Origin: Adiantum capillus-veneris
Taxonomy: Eukaryota; Streptophyta; Polypodiopsida; Polypodiales; Pteridaceae
NCBI GenBank assembly: GCA_014529385.2
Contig: CM043952.1
Coordinates: 152,955,057 to 153,019,056 of the forward strand
Reading direction: 5' to 3'
Length of the DNA: 64,000 bases
Within the stretch, counting starts at the first letter, position 1. Each line of letters starts with the position of its first letter. This document shows positions 1-12,135 of this stretch, piece after piece. The notes beneath the pieces are model-generated. The model made no database searches. It was given only the letters and a program-made list of their open reading frames with translations, and had not been told where the DNA came from. Position numbers and translations under genes: made by a program.

Positions 1-5
1 CAATA

Positions 6-103
<98 letters not shown>

Positions 104-106
104 AAC

Positions 107-154
<48 letters not shown>

Positions 155-167
155 ATATATATATGTG

Positions 168-226
<59 letters not shown>

Positions 227-372
227 TTATATATTTATATATATATTTATATTTATATTTATATATTTATATATATATAATATATGTACATATATATTAT
301 ATATTTATATATATATATATAATATATATGTACATATATTATATATATATAAATATATAAATATAAATATAA

Positions 373-421
<49 letters not shown>

Positions 422-490
422 CACATATATATATATATATATACGTATATATAAATATATAATATATATTTATATATATGTATATATAAC
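1..490. repeat. Compound microsatellite: (CT)n, (CA)n, (AT)n, (GT)n
   Basis: About 24 CT units occupy roughly 11-58, CA units roughly 69-99, AT units 109-123, GT units 124-147, and then about 340 bases of TA/TATT/TAAA tracts run to about 490. Open frames through it encode only Tyr-Ile or Thr-His dipeptide repeats and are not genes. The AT part contains long self-complementary stretches that could form cruciforms. It is cut by the window edge. Confidence 0.95.
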
Positions 491-1387
491 TGCTTGTAGA
501 TCTACTAGCATATTTGTCAGCTATAGAGGCCTCCTTGTGCTTGCCTAATGGGGAAAGAATGGCATATTCGTTGACAATTGTGCACTCATCTATTTTTCAC
601 AATTGCACCTAATCTACATTGCATTTTCCATGGCTGACTCATAAAGCAACTTTGCTTGTGACATACATTTGGTGGTTTCCTCTTCAGAGTGCTGCTTGCC
701 TAAGGGGTGGAGCAGATCACGTTTGAACAGGAGGTGGGCAGTACCATAGCCTTTAACAGGGGTGAAATGGATCTTTTGTGTGTGATTTTCTAACAAGAAA
801 ACTAGGGCTCCTTTGCAGTATGCGTAAAGTGGGTTGCTTGATGTGGCAAGGATTGATGATGGGTTGCGTAGCATTCCAAAAAGAAGAGTCACGAAGGCCA
901 CTTACCGCGGTATGCTTGCTAGCATTTCCAAATACTCTTTGTAGTGTGAAAGTATGTGTGTGTGGAAGCATATATTGATGCCTAATTTTGCACCCACTAT
1001 TGGGCATTGATAATGATAGCCACTTTTTGTCTTGATATAGAAGTGGACAAAATGTAATCACGACATTGTAACATTTATGTGTCACGACAAATTTTGTGTG
1101 GTAAGATTTAGCTAAAGTGAATTTTTGAAGTTGCATAACTTAAAGCCTATTTGTTCGAGGTATATTATGCACTATCTTGTAGTTTATACTTATTTCACAT
1201 TGATATTTTGTTGGTTCCTAGTTTTTAACTAGAACCTACCTTAGACGCATACAAACCAATCGCATTATTGATGCATGCAAGCATGCCCTCGTTGTGAGGT
1301 AGTCATGTAGATGGAGGCGTTTTTGTGCATGCTCTAGACACCTAAGTTGCATAGAAATATCTGCACATTACTTTGATTTGGGAGTAT
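491..1387. other. Unassigned intergenic DNA left of CopiaA
   Basis: About 900 bases with no recognisable gene, RNA or transposon domain. Frames of 60-130 codons exist on both strands but overlap each other, show no family motif, and look like chance. Confidence 0.6.
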
Positions 1388-1616
1388 TGTTGGAACTAGG
1401 GTTGCAGGAAAACACACACATCTTGGAGAAGATGAAGGAAGCTCAAGGTACACAAAAAAGAGTATATTACTTAATGTGCAAATGGAAAGATAGATAGCCT
1501 TAGAATGATGGGCGTATATACAATGCACGAAGGAAAAAACCTCCTAGTGAGGGAAAAAATGTCATGACGGTCCTAAGTGTGTTCACACACATCACTACCA
1601 CATGTATATGGTAACA
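1388..1616 (-). repeat. CopiaA 3' LTR
   Basis: Begins TGTTGG and ends GGTAACA on the plus strand. It aligns along its length with 6300-6529. It is the 3' LTR because the element reads leftward. Confidence 0.93.
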
Positions 1617-1630
1617 AATCCCCCCTAGAG
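1617..1630 (-). other. CopiaA polypurine tract
   Basis: On the minus strand this reads CTCTAGGGGGGATT immediately before the 3' LTR, the position and composition of a plus-strand primer for reverse transcription. CopiaB has the near-identical tract CAGGGGGGATT in the same place. Confidence 0.85.
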
Positions 1631-1692
1631 TGATGCAATGAACAAGAGCTGGCACATAGAGTAAAAGGAAGTGCCATGCCCTGAGGATATGA

Positions 1693-3431
1693 TCATTCCA
1701 GAAAGGGGAGTAAGCCCAAAGATTTGTGGAAAGCTTTAAACTTCTCACGAGACAATGCCTTTGTGAAAAGATCTTCAAGGTTGTCTTGTGTTGGCACATA
1801 AGCCAAGTGGATCTCTCTTGCTGAGAGCCTCTCCCTAGCATAATGGTAATGCACCTCAATGTGCTTTGTGCGAGCATGAAAAATTGGGTTCCTCGCAACT
1901 GCCAATACACTCTGACTGTCAGTGTAGATAGTGTTGGCACTGTCATGTCCAACACCCAAATCAGCCATAAGGCGTCTGAGCCATACACACTCAATCGTAG
2001 CTGTGAAGAGTGCCCTCTACTCAGCCTCACAACTAGAAGTGACCACAGTAGGTTGCCTCTTGCTCAACCATGATATACATGGACTACCAAGCATGAAACA
2101 AAAACCACCTGTGGACACTCGCGTGTCAAAACAACCAGCCCAATTTGAGTCCGAAAAAGCATGTAAGTCGGGCGGCAATGATCTCCCCTTGAGATAAAAC
2201 AAGCCAAGATGTAAAGTGCCACTCAAGTAGAAAAAAATCCTCTTCATAGCCTGCCAATGCTCAGACTCTGGGTTATTCATAAATTTGCTGACATATGAGA
2301 CTGCAAACTGAATATCCGGCCTTGTGTTGCATACATAAATGAGGCATCCAATAGCAGTTTTGTAAAGAGTAATATCTGTAGGATCACCAACATCACAAAG
2401 GCTCAATTTCAAATCTCTTTCCATGGGAGTGGCAATAGATTTGCAATCCTCAAGTCCAAACTTGCATAGCAATGTCTCTATGTAGCTTTTCTGACACAAG
2501 GCAATACCACCATCACACTGCTTGAACTGTATACCCAAGTAATGATGCAACAACTCCAAATCTTTCATCTTAAAAGTAGCATTCAAATCAACCTTAAATT
2601 CAACAATATATCTCTCATTTGGTCCAGTGATCAACAAATCATCCACATAAAGAACCACAATGAGAAATACATCACCCTCATGCTTTACATGCAATGTGCT
2701 TTTTTCTGTCGGTGGACTGTTACGAAAGCCTCATTTGAACAAATGATTGTCAGCCTTCTCATACCAAGCACGAGGAGATTGCTTCAACCCATACAAAGCT
2801 TTCTTTCATGTGCACACTTTCTCCTCTTGTCCTTTCTTGACAAAACTGCGAGGCTGCGTTACATAAACTTCCTCAAATATGTCACCATCCAAGAAAGCAA
2901 CACCCATGTTTGACTAATGTACATCCCAACCAAAACAAGTTGCCAATGCACGTAGAAATTGCACAGTAGTCAGATGACAAGTGGGAGAAAATATCTTTTC
3001 TCATAATCTATGCCTTTTTATTGTACATAACCCTTTGCAACAAGTCAAGCCTTACAACGTTCAATCTCACCATCTGGCTTGTGTTTCAACTTGTAAACCC
3101 ACTTTGTACCAATGGCCTTTTTGCCATAAGGCAAATCACATAAAGTCCATATGTCATTTTCTATAGGTGCACCATATTTTGATTGCATGGTAGCCATCCA
3201 ATTTTTTGAATTCTGTGCTTCATCAAAAGACAGAGGTTCCTCAGCATCATTTAAACTAGAAATAACCAAATCATAACAATCTGATGCATAAGATGCATGG
3301 CAACAACCTGAATGAGTACGACTAGACAAAGGTGCATCCAATTTATTATCATGTAAAGTATTCACCAGCCATTTTGGCATACCTCTAGCCTGCTCATTTT
3401 TAGCCCTTTCCCCATCAAGTTCATCATGCAC
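1693..3431 (-). pseudogene. CopiaA reverse transcriptase and RNase H region, broken
   Basis: From 3431 leftward the frame holds the pre-RT linker and the first RT block (GTKWVYK). After several frameshifts and stops it resumes at 2694 with the RT catalytic motif YVDD, the connection segment (TRPDIQF), and the RNase H signatures FSDSNWAG and SSCEAE. A shifted frame at 1968-1693 holds the RNase H end (HARTKHIEVHYHYARE) and the conserved copia C-terminus (LFTKALSREKF). The enzyme would copy the element RNA to DNA and degrade the RNA strand. The fingers region (about 3040-2700) is the most damaged. The catalytic motifs can be read but no single frame spans the domain. Confidence 0.92.
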
Positions 3432-3827
3432 ATCTGCATCAGTAATAGGCTGATCTGTAACATTTTCAGAAACCCCATAGGATGTATATTTGTCTCATTG
3501 GAATTCACATTCATACTTCCACCACTGAAAGAGGCAACAAAGTGTCATAAATGTCTTGTGAGCTTACATTACTATCTGTAGTACATGACAGCAAGAGCTG
3601 AACAAAATCTTCCACAAACACAATATCTTGTGAAACCTGAATACACTTTGTTTGTGGATGATACAACCTGTAACCTTTTCCTTCAGCACTATAACCAAAA
3701 AAAAACATTTGATATCCTTTTCATCCAATTTTTTGTGTGCCAAATAGCCAAAAACAACCAAAGCATATGCCAAATAGCCAAAAACACGCATGTGCTCAAT
3801 AGAAGGCTTTCTATCATGCCATGCTTC

Positions 3828-4283
3828 CTATGGATTCATAGAATGCAAAGCTTTTGCAGGACACCTTTTAAGTACATAAGTGACACACATGATGGACTCA
3901 AAACAAAATGAATGCGGAAAAGCTTGACTTTTGACAATACATTGTGACATTTCTGTAAGTGACCTATTTTTTCTCTCAGCAACACCATTTTGCTGAAGTG
4001 TATAAGGCACTGTAGATTGGTGTGTTATCCCACGACTAGCCAAAAATGCACTAAATTGATGAGACATATACTCCCCCCCTCGATCAGAACCGAGGGTTCC
4101 CATAGTACATTTTGAGACATTTTTAGCCATAATCAAAAATTGTTTAAAGCACATAAATACTTTGGACTTTGCTTTAAGCAGAAATACCCATGCATGTTTG
4201 GAGTAATCATCAATGAAAGTCACAAAGTAAAGGTAATTACCCAAGGATGGAGTTTGCATGGGCCCACAAACATCACTATGCAC
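3828..4283 (-). pseudogene. CopiaA integrase core, fragment
   Basis: A 151-codon open piece of the retroviral integrase core (rve fold). Visible signatures are HSDVCGPM at the start, the first catalytic Asp in FIDDYSK, the second in GSDRGGEYM (usual motif T/SDRGGE) and the catalytic Glu in NGVAERKNRS. All three D,D,E residues are therefore present. The frame is lost to the left of 3828, where a further piece at 3791-3511 (FGYSAEGKGYRLY) belongs to the integrase C-terminal part, and to the right of 4283, where the H2C2 finger region is broken. Confidence 0.92.
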
Positions 4284-4469
4284 AAGCTTTAACCTGCATG
4301 TGGCCCTAGCTAAACCATCCTTTGGAAACTTTGAACGCTACATATTACCCAAAATACAACCTTCACAAACATGTTTGACAGGTGCTTCAAGAGGCGGCAA
4401 AGAAGTAACCATATCACATTTTTGCAAACGCAGCAAATTGGCAAAATTCAGGTGTCCAAAACGTGCATG

Positions 4470-5090
4470 TCAAAGTTTTACATCTGAAATAGCCTTTGAG
4501 TCCACAACTGCATTTGCAAAATTCTGCCCACACTTGTCATACAAAGTGAGCTTATACAGCCCACGACATAAAATACCTGATGCAACAATTTCATCATCAA
4601 AACTGAGATCATGTACTGTACATTTGTCATCCACAAATTTGACTACAATTCCAAGTCTAGCAAGTGCAGATACAGACAAAAGATTCTTCTTCATCCCAAG
4701 TACATAAAGTGCATCAACAAGTGTGAAAGAACTACCATTTGCAGCGGTAAGCACAATCTTTCCAACTCCCTGAACCGAATAAGAGGCATTTTTTGGCACA
4801 ACTGAATTCCCATGAGGGATAGACTCAAGAGAGGTGAACAAACCACGATGTGAGGTAATGTGCTTTGTAGCACCACTGTCAAGATACCACACATGTGAAT
4901 TTGCAACAAATGACATGTATGCATCATGGACAACAGGATTATAGGTACACTCTGTACTAAAATCCCATTCTAAATCAACGTCAACATCACAATATCCTTT
5001 CATAGAAGACTCAATAATAGCTGCATTTTTAGTGGAACTAGCGTTTGTAGTGGGACCACCCTCTTTCTTCTTAGCCTCTTTGGCCTTCAA
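4470..5090 (-). pseudogene. CopiaA protease and GAG-pre-integrase region
   Basis: A 206-codon frame reading leftward. The retropepsin active site WYLDSGATKHIT lies about 70 residues in, followed by the typical copia sequence up to LYVLGMKKNLLSVSALA and the start of the GAG-pre-integrase domain. The protease would cut the Gag-Pol precursor. The active-site DSGA is intact. The frame joins the gag zinc-knuckle frame at about 5090-5100 only after a one-base shift, which has also removed the last Cys of the knuckle. Confidence 0.9.
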
Positions 5091-5960
5091 CTTAGGACAC
5101 GCTTGATCAAGTGATCACTAGCTTTACAATAATGGCAACGCATCTTGTTTTTACCCTTATCACCAGAATTTCTAGACGAATTGGTGCTAGCAAAAGCATT
5201 GGGAACATGTGATTTCCCATTTGCAGAAGAACCATAAGAAGTGTCTGCAATGGTGTTACCACCTTTTTCTTGAGCAAAAATAAAAGGCGTGTTCAACTGC
5301 ACACTGTCTAGTCTTGTTTTTTCTAGAAAGAAACTCTTGCAATAGCAATGTGCATAATGCATCAAACTTGACAACTTCATGATTTCCTTGGGTCATAAGT
5401 CTCCAAGTATTAGTAAAAGTTTGGTAAGAATCTGGCAAGGCATCAAGAACAGTCTGCACAAGGGAACTGTTTTAAATGACTTCACCTACAGAAATAAGTT
5501 GCTCATTGATATCTTTGACACTAGCAAGGAAAGTGTCCATATAATCTTCTTCATGCATAATCTTTGACTCCAGCTCTTTACGTGCAGCTATGCAATTTTA
5601 GCCTCATTGCGACTTGCATGACTAGCAAGAATATCCCAAGCTTGTTTTGTAGATTTTGCTAAAAAATGTGAGAGTAATAGTGCACTTTACAGACAACGCA
5701 ATCAATGCATGAACCTGCACATCTTTTACATCCCAACAAGCTTGTTTTGCCGTAGGCAAAACAACTCTAACAATAGCAATCCTTGCAGCAAGACCTGCAA
5801 CATCCTCAACATCCCTTGTATCACCAAAACTAGGACGTACATCAATGCCCTGCAAAATGTTCCAAACGTCCTTTGACACAAGAACATGTTGCATCATATA
5901 AGCCCATATAGGGTAATTGTCCCCATCCAATTTGTCCTCAACAGCAAACATCTTGAACAC
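5087..5960 (-). pseudogene. CopiaA gag (capsid/nucleocapsid), broken
   Basis: At 5960-5622 the frame has the copia Gag N-terminus (EDKLDGDNYPIWAYMMQHVL, the plant UBN2/copia Gag start). It resumes at 5459-5256 (LPDSYQTF) and again at 5380-5087, ending in a CCHC zinc knuckle CHYCKASDHLIKR whose final Cys is lost to a one-base frameshift. Gag forms the virus-like particle. Several frameshifts show long inactivity. Confidence 0.85.
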
Positions 5961-6286
5961 ATCTCGTGTTGTTTGTCAACCATGGTAAATGCTGCATCTG
6001 ATGTGAAAACTGCTCGAAAAGAGGAGAAGGAAAGTGGGAACAACACGTGCTATATAGCACAAACCGTAGAAGACCATAAGAGACATGTTTTGCAAAAAAC
6101 AGCATTGACAAAATTTTTGCACAAAATGACAGAATAGCATGGGTAGTATTCCTTGTAGTGGAAATGAAGGCTGATATAAGCTCGAATAAAAAATATGAAC
6201 AGAAGCCGAACGCTCGCCAAAGTTTGCAAAAATCGAAGAAAGTGAGCAGGCTGTGTTGGAGCTGCTGACGACTAGGATGCAACCTA

Positions 6287-6298
6287 CTCTGATACCAA
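6287..6298 (-). other. CopiaA primer-binding site (tRNA-iMet)
   Basis: On the minus strand it reads TGGTATCAGAGT, two bases inside the 5' LTR. The plant initiator tRNA-Met 3' end pairs with TGGTATCAGAGC, so one mismatch is seen. Confidence 0.9.
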
Positions 6299-6299
6299 T

Positions 6300-6529
6300 T
6301 GTTGGAGTTAGGGTTGCAAGAAAACTTACACAGCTTGGAAAAGACGAAGGAAGCTGAAGACACACAACATAGAGTGTATTACTTAGTGTGCAAATGAAAA
6401 GATAGATAGCCGTAGAATGATGAGTGTATATATAACGCAAGAGGGAAAAAACCTCTTAGTGAGGGAAAAAAATGCCTCGATGGTCCTACGTGTGTTCACA
6501 CACATCACTACTACATGTATATGGTAAGA
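6300..6529 (-). repeat. CopiaA 5' LTR
   Basis: It starts TGTTGGAG and ends GGTAAGA on the plus strand (terminal CA changed to GA), followed by the duplication AGTAT at 6530-6534. It matches 1388-1616 with roughly 30 differences. Confidence 0.93.
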
Positions 6530-8068
6530 AGTATGGTTATTTTCGCTTTGAGCATCTAGGAGTATGTTTTATTTTAACGCAATTATAGTGAAAAGGTATT
6601 TTAAACTCAACACGTTTGAGAACCATAAAATATGCAAATCGATAGTACTAATATGTGATTTGATAATTTTAATTAAAGTTTAATTGATATTGATAGACAA
6701 GCATGATGGAGCCGTTGGTTGTATACTCTTGTGGTTGACTGCCAGAACCTTATGCCTCACATTTCTTTATCATTTAATTGGCCTTTTTGAGGATTCATGT
6801 AGGTATATTCTAGTCATATCAACAAACATGCAGATTTCAATATGTAAAGGTTTTGTGCAAGTTACGTCTAGTTAATATTGCTTTAAAATCTTCCCATGTT
6901 TAGTGATGCATATGTCTTAGCATTCTTTTAGTACTATATTAGATCTCAAAATGTGAAGTTTGTGTGATGGCTTACATTTAATGCGGGAAATACAATTTGC
7001 ATACTGAATGTCTTTGTCGAGAACCAAGAATAAATACTTTTTTGAGAGAAAAAAAAACTTATTTTTCTTATATGAACCTAGAGATCCCAAAAACATTAGG
7101 GAATTATGGAAAATAAGGTTGATGGGCAATGACATGTGTGTGTAAGTTTGTTTATGTGTGCACTCTGTGTGTGCGCATGTGTGTATGTCTATGTCTATGT
7201 GTGTGTGAGTGTGTGAGGATCTCTCAAGTAAGATGAGAAATTATGGTGAGTTTGTCATAACTTGTTGCGGTGTGCAATAATTTCTTTCTTGCAAGGTTTA
7301 CGTTGCGATGATCTTCAAAATAAGTTCTATCCTTTTATAGCGGGGTATTGTATTTTTGTAAAACTCGATTCCTTGAGAGGTTCTTTCAAGTAAAATATGG
7401 CAAAAAAGGAGATTTCCATTTGTTTGAATGAGGGTTTGGAAGAGGAAACAATAGTAAGCCTTTTTCTCCTAAAGATTGGAGGCACTTATAAAGACTTGAG
7501 AGATGAACTTGCCCGTGACAAGCTCTTGTCTAGTGACATTGTGTTTTTTGGTGGATCCAAAATGGTTCTGATAGGAGTATCACAAGAAGAGAATTGGGAA
7601 GTCAAAGTCAAGGATGTGAACGATTCAAGAAAAATAAAAAAGTAATCCATGCAAGCTTCCAAGAGTGGATTCAATGGGTTCATGCAATGATCCACCTCCC
7701 CTTGTGCTCTAGCAATCTTCATATACATGATCAAATGACTAATGTTAGTGGTGATGGCATTACCATATGTGAAGATGTGACTATCACTTCTCATAAGATT
7801 GTCAAGAGCACTCTAGCCACTCTGAAGGAGGTGAAAAAGTGAGAAAGGGATGTTAAGGCTACTAAAGAAAAACTACAATGGCGATAGATTTGAGTTGATG
7901 TCTAAAAATAAATATGGGAAAGCTATGTTTCAAATTTGGTGTGTTGAATGTGAAAGTTCTTATGGATAAGGAGGGCATGATAAAGCAGGCCAGCCAATTT
8001 TGGTTTTGGGGTGTTTTAAGGGGTATCTTGAAAGATCCACTTTTGACTTCAAGAAAAAGTGGGCACGT

Positions 8069-8072
<4 letters not shown>

Positions 8073-8107
<35 letters not shown>
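8073..8107. repeat. (GA)n microsatellite
   Basis: About 17 uninterrupted GA units. The open frame through it reads Arg-Glu repeats only. Confidence 0.95.
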
Positions 8108-8110
<3 letters not shown>

Positions 8111-8600
8111 TTCCATGTGTCACAGTGAGAGGACTCAGAGGAGGGAAATGAAAATCCTTTTTCTCTCTCTATCCACCGACGTGTGTTTCTGTCTATGGAA
8201 GCGTGAGGACATTTTCTTTGTGTTCCTCATGCTCTCTCAGTTGTCGATGTAGGGCAAGTGTTTTTGGCACGCTTGGGTGAGCAGGGGAAGCCCTAAGAGC
8301 AGGCTACGACACTCTGTGTGTGTGTGTGTGTGTTTCATTTGTGTGCAGCGCTATGGTGGAGAGATGTGGGCTAGCGAAACTGATGGTGATGAGGCAAAGA
8401 CGGGATTGCACAGATGCAACAAGGGGGAGGAGGTGCGAGGGTTTGCAAGCAAGATGATGGTGACATTGCGAAGTGACTTTGCAACTGTGATGACAACTTG
8501 CATAAGTGCAGGGTTAATCCAGGTTGCTACACCAGGGAAAATATGTGCGCCCTCAACACACGGGTTTTGTGTCATGCTGGAGAGTCAGACAGAGAGAGAT

Positions 8601-8633
<33 letters not shown>
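8601..8633. repeat. Homopolymer of 33 G
   Basis: An uninterrupted run of 33 guanines, followed by AGGG. Frames across it give poly-Gly or, on the other strand, poly-Pro; they are not genes. A run this long can fold as G-quadruplex and is prone to length error in sequencing. Confidence 0.95.
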
Positions 8634-8634
<1 letters not shown>

Positions 8635-8868
8635 GGGCAGAGAGAGACGATGCCACCTCTGATGGCGTGTATAGGGAGATTGCAGGCAGAGCCAGAAAGA
8701 GGAAGAGATATAGAGAGATGATCAGGGCAACTATGATGAGGATAGGGGTTGCACAGCGTCGATGATGGCAATAACCCTCTTCGCAGATTTGATGCAAATA
8801 AATTAATTGGATTTTCGATTTGGAACCAGTAAGTGATTACGGTTCGTGACGTACGTCAGTGCGAGCAT

Positions 8869-8872
<4 letters not shown>

Positions 8873-8924
<52 letters not shown>
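8873..8924. repeat. (GA)n microsatellite
   Basis: About 26 GA units after the bases CAC. Three overlapping frames encode Arg-Glu repeats here, all artefacts of the dinucleotide. Confidence 0.95.
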
Positions 8925-8927
<3 letters not shown>

Positions 8928-10958
8928 TTGGGCCTTTGGATTTGCAATGGACAAGGACAAGTGCAGGGACAGAGACCGTGGGGCAGCACTGTGCAGGGCC
9001 AGCTATGGCGTCGGGGCAGGGAGACTAGGTTGATGGTGACAGGCAGGTTCCTTTTGCTTTGGGATTCTTGAGATTTCGAGAAAATCTCGCGGATAGAGCA
9101 AAGTATGTGAGTATCGCCATAGGGCCATGTTAGGTAGGATCATTTTCCACTGCAATGGTCCATTCTCTGCAACCATCCTGAGTCATCAAAATGGCCGGCT
9201 TGTGCAAACTTGGTCTGAGCTTGGCTTCACGGATTCTAGGGGGTGGGGGGTTTGATAAGGTAGCTTTTGGGTCATTGAAGCAAAGTTCTCTGCAGAGGAC
9301 AAGACATGAACTTGGCAATCTGACCTGTGTAGCACCCTCGAAAGAGACACACACGGGAGGGAGATGCGAGACGGGGAATGGATGGTTGCATGGGGGTAGA
9401 CGTAAATACACAGAATATGCAATCAAGTCATAGCGTGTAGCTTGTGCAGAAAGGGGGATTTGATGGTAACATGCGCAAGAATTCTCATTCATAATTCATA
9501 GATTCTCTAAGAATATACTGAAGAAATTAATGGGTTTTGTGATTGTAGACCCAATATGTACCCAATATCCAACACTATACACTCACATATCAACTTGATG
9601 GCTCATCAACATCACATCGAGATGTGCAAGAAAAGAAAGCAACAACACGCCAACAAAAGGGTGGAATGCTCAAAAGCGGACATTTTATCTATAAACAAAG
9701 AGAAGGTGGACAAAGGTTTGCTTAAAGTTTCTAGCTTTGAAAGAGACAATAATGCAATCTTTAATGTCATTACCGACACTCTTGGAGAGTGAAAATTTGT
9801 CAAAAATGTTTGTACAATGTAGTTTGGACAAGAAGTGGATACCTTTGTTTCCAAAGACTGGATACTCCAACAATGCATAATCAAATACGGTGGAAACATT
9901 CTTGTTTGGAGAAGAAGAATGTGTATCCATGGTACATTTTGACATAACAATTGTAAACACATTAGGCCTCATATGGTACTTTTTGAGAATTTTCAATGTG
10001 AAAAGTGCACTACCATCCCCAAAGAGCAACACTTTTGTATGTTGATAGAGCATTAGAAAGTAGAGGCTCTCGTGGGATTATTGGTGGGAGGAGACTGGAT
10101 TTCATGACCCACTCAAAAATCTTGGATATTGCAAGATCCAAAGGAAAGAAAATAAGGAAACTTAAAAGGCAAGTTTGGTTTACAAAAACCAAAGTTGCAG
10201 CTTTAAGTGTCAAGCTGTGAAGTCTTCAAGCAAGCACAATCCAAGCGATGGAAAGGAGAGATGTGAAGAATTTTTGCTATGACATAGTGAATGCTCACAA
10301 GTATGGCCTTTTTAAAGGAAAGAAGGCCTTGTGAAGCTTTCTTACTGACATTTTCCAAAACGTTCCAAGGGTAGGTGCTGGCAAGTGATACTTAGAGACA
10401 AAAAATAATCTTTATTACGAGGCTATAAGATTTTGGGGAGGTACAAGGCTACACAACTTTCTTTCCTTAAACATTGAAGTTCCACATTTTTCAACCACAA
10501 TGAGAGCTACACAAAAGTATCTTTGCTACCGGATAGTTATAAGAGAGGGTATAGGCAAGCATTTGGTAGAAATTTACACTCATCTCATGGGAAAAAAATG
10601 GGCTTTGTATGGGAAGTCTACTTGTCATTATTGCTGACCATCATCAAAAGGATGGTAGGTAGCTAGCTAGAGATGATCATTTAGTGGGATTTTGTGGCAA
10701 AAAAGAAAATCATGTTTGCATTTTAAACTTTGTGGTGCGTGTTGGAAATGGGGGGCAAGGATACAATGTCATTAATGCCTTTTTTTAATGTAATGTGATT
10801 GCACATTATGCAAGAGTTTTGATAGAAAATTCCTTCATTGAGTGCTTACCCAAGTAAGTAGTTTTGGTTTAATTGACATGTAAAAAATTTGATTCTTCAT
10901 TTATTAGAGAGCAATGTATGGGAATCTCTCTATATCAAAATAAATTTGTGAGAAGCAT

Positions 10959-11860
10959 TGTGGGTCCTTGATGACCCATGGGTCAACACTAGGTTGTGGG
11001 AGCGAATCACACCACCTATAAAGTGCATGCAACACTACCTAGATCAACATAATGTCAATTGAGGACATAGATGACACGAGAGGTGCACGGAGGCAATCTC
11101 TTTAGCTTGTCACTCTGAGATCATCCCACACATACAACACTCTAGAAGGCCAGTTAAACCACAATCAGGAATCTCACTGCTCTCAACTACACCACCCAAC
11201 CCACATACTCACAAACGGAAGGAAATTACTCACCAACTCATACCAGAATCATATGAAACTTAAGGAACACCATCCCCTCACTAGGATACACCTGTCCCAA
11301 AGCCTCTACACTCAAAATCCTCACTCTAGACCCATCTACAAAAAATTGTGTATGAAGACATAACAACATTTTGAAAGTGCCTCAAACTAAAATCTATGAG
11401 TACCTATGCGCTTATGTCACCACGATTCTACTGCCTACTTGCATGAAAAAAATAGACATCGTTTGATACACTTACGACCACAAATAGCTCGTAGATGAGT
11501 CAGCACGCGTGCTCCATCTCGTGTGGAATGCTTGGCGTTGATGCGTAGCTCTCTCCAAGCATATCGTGATGGTGCAATCAAATCTCCAATGTGATGAGGG
11601 AGCAAGAAGTAGAACAAGGATGAAGCTCACACTCTCTCTCTTTCTCTTTCACACACGGTCGGCGGAAGCTCAAAACTTTGATTATGATAAAGTTCTCTTT
11701 ACAAAATGACCTAGGTATGTTATATACTAACACTACCATAGATTAAACCTAAAATAGAGTTTAAGAGATAAAATGGATTTGTATTTACGATCTAAAAGTG
11801 CCATTGCACCCCGAATTCTGCATCTAGAATAGCTACTCATTACAACCATCGACGTCCACT
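10959..11860 (-). repeat. Diverged GypsyB-family LTR, possibly solo
   Basis: The left end TGTGGG matches the plus-strand left end of the GypsyB LTRs. Landmarks recur in order: the block GGAGGCAATCTCTTT near 11090; ATGCGTAGCTCTCTCC at about 11540, matching ATGCGTAGAGCTCTTACC; a TCCAATGTGATGAGGGAG block matching GCAATGTGACAACCGGAGAG; and a final segment equivalent to the TATA region. No tRNA-Asp primer site lies left of 10959 and no internal coding sequence adjoins, so a solo LTR or truncated copy is likely. The right boundary is uncertain; it abuts the GypsyA LTR. Confidence 0.5.
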
Positions 11861-11869
11861 TCTAGTAGT

Positions 11870-12099
11870 CATGGGCCGGACTTGTCGGTCCAATAGGAAA
11901 AGGGTAAGAGTGATCTCCGATGAGAGGCACACTCTAATTGGAACATTCAAGGATTTGTTGGCTAAGCATGGGCGCCCAAGTGTGAATGGGCGAGCTCATA
12001 TAAAAGTCACCTCACTCAGTCTCTCATTTGTGCAATTGAAGAGTGCTCTTGCTCCCTCTCCATCTTCTTCTTCATCTCCTTGTGTGTGTGTGTATGTGT

Positions 12100-12135
<36 letters not shown>

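Larger units (their letters stand above)
1388..6529 (-). mobile_element. CopiaA: full-length but decayed Ty1/copia LTR retrotransposon
   Basis: A 5142-bp element on the minus strand. Both ends carry a 229/230-bp LTR, and the 5-bp duplication AGTAT flanks it (1383-1387 and 6530-6534). Inside the right (5') LTR is a primer-binding site for initiator tRNA-Met; inside the left (3') LTR is a purine tract. The order in sense direction is gag, protease, integrase, RT, RNase H, which defines the Pseudoviridae (copia) type. The LTRs differ at roughly 30 positions by eye (about 13 percent) and every reading frame is broken, so it is an old, inactive insertion. CopiaD and CopiaE further right are relatives of the same broad lineage. 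Confidence 0.95.
6535..10958. other. Unassigned intergenic DNA with scattered microsatellites
   Basis: About 4.4 kb without a protein family I recognise. Short open frames at 7397-7645, 7594-7842, 9556-9792 and 10005-10220 have biased Lys/Glu composition but no motif; they could be remnants of an old element or chance. Simple repeats lie at 7139-7215 (TG-rich), 8073-8107 (GA), 8317-8334 (TG), 8601-8633 (G) and 8873-8924 (GA). Confidence 0.55.

Noticed and set aside
63-548. Open frames of 77-161 codons over the first 500 bases
   Set aside because: Products are Thr-His, Tyr-Ile and Cys-Val dipeptide repeats generated by the microsatellite.
614-1136. Minus-strand frames of 95 and 127 codons
   Set aside because: They overlap each other and a plus-strand frame, with no motif or codon pattern to favour any.
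7397-7842. Two plus-strand frames of 82 codons
   Set aside because: Charged composition hints at a decayed gag or coiled coil, but no motif is recognisable; left as unassigned.
8277-8797. Four overlapping frames around 8300-8800, including poly-Gly and poly-Pro proteins
   Set aside because: They depend on the G33 run and a TG tract; no domain, both strands open, typical low-complexity artefact.
11558-11562. AGCAT as right target duplication of the LTR starting at 10959
   Set aside because: LTR-like homology with GypsyB continues well past 11562, so the 5-base match with 10954-10958 is probably chance.
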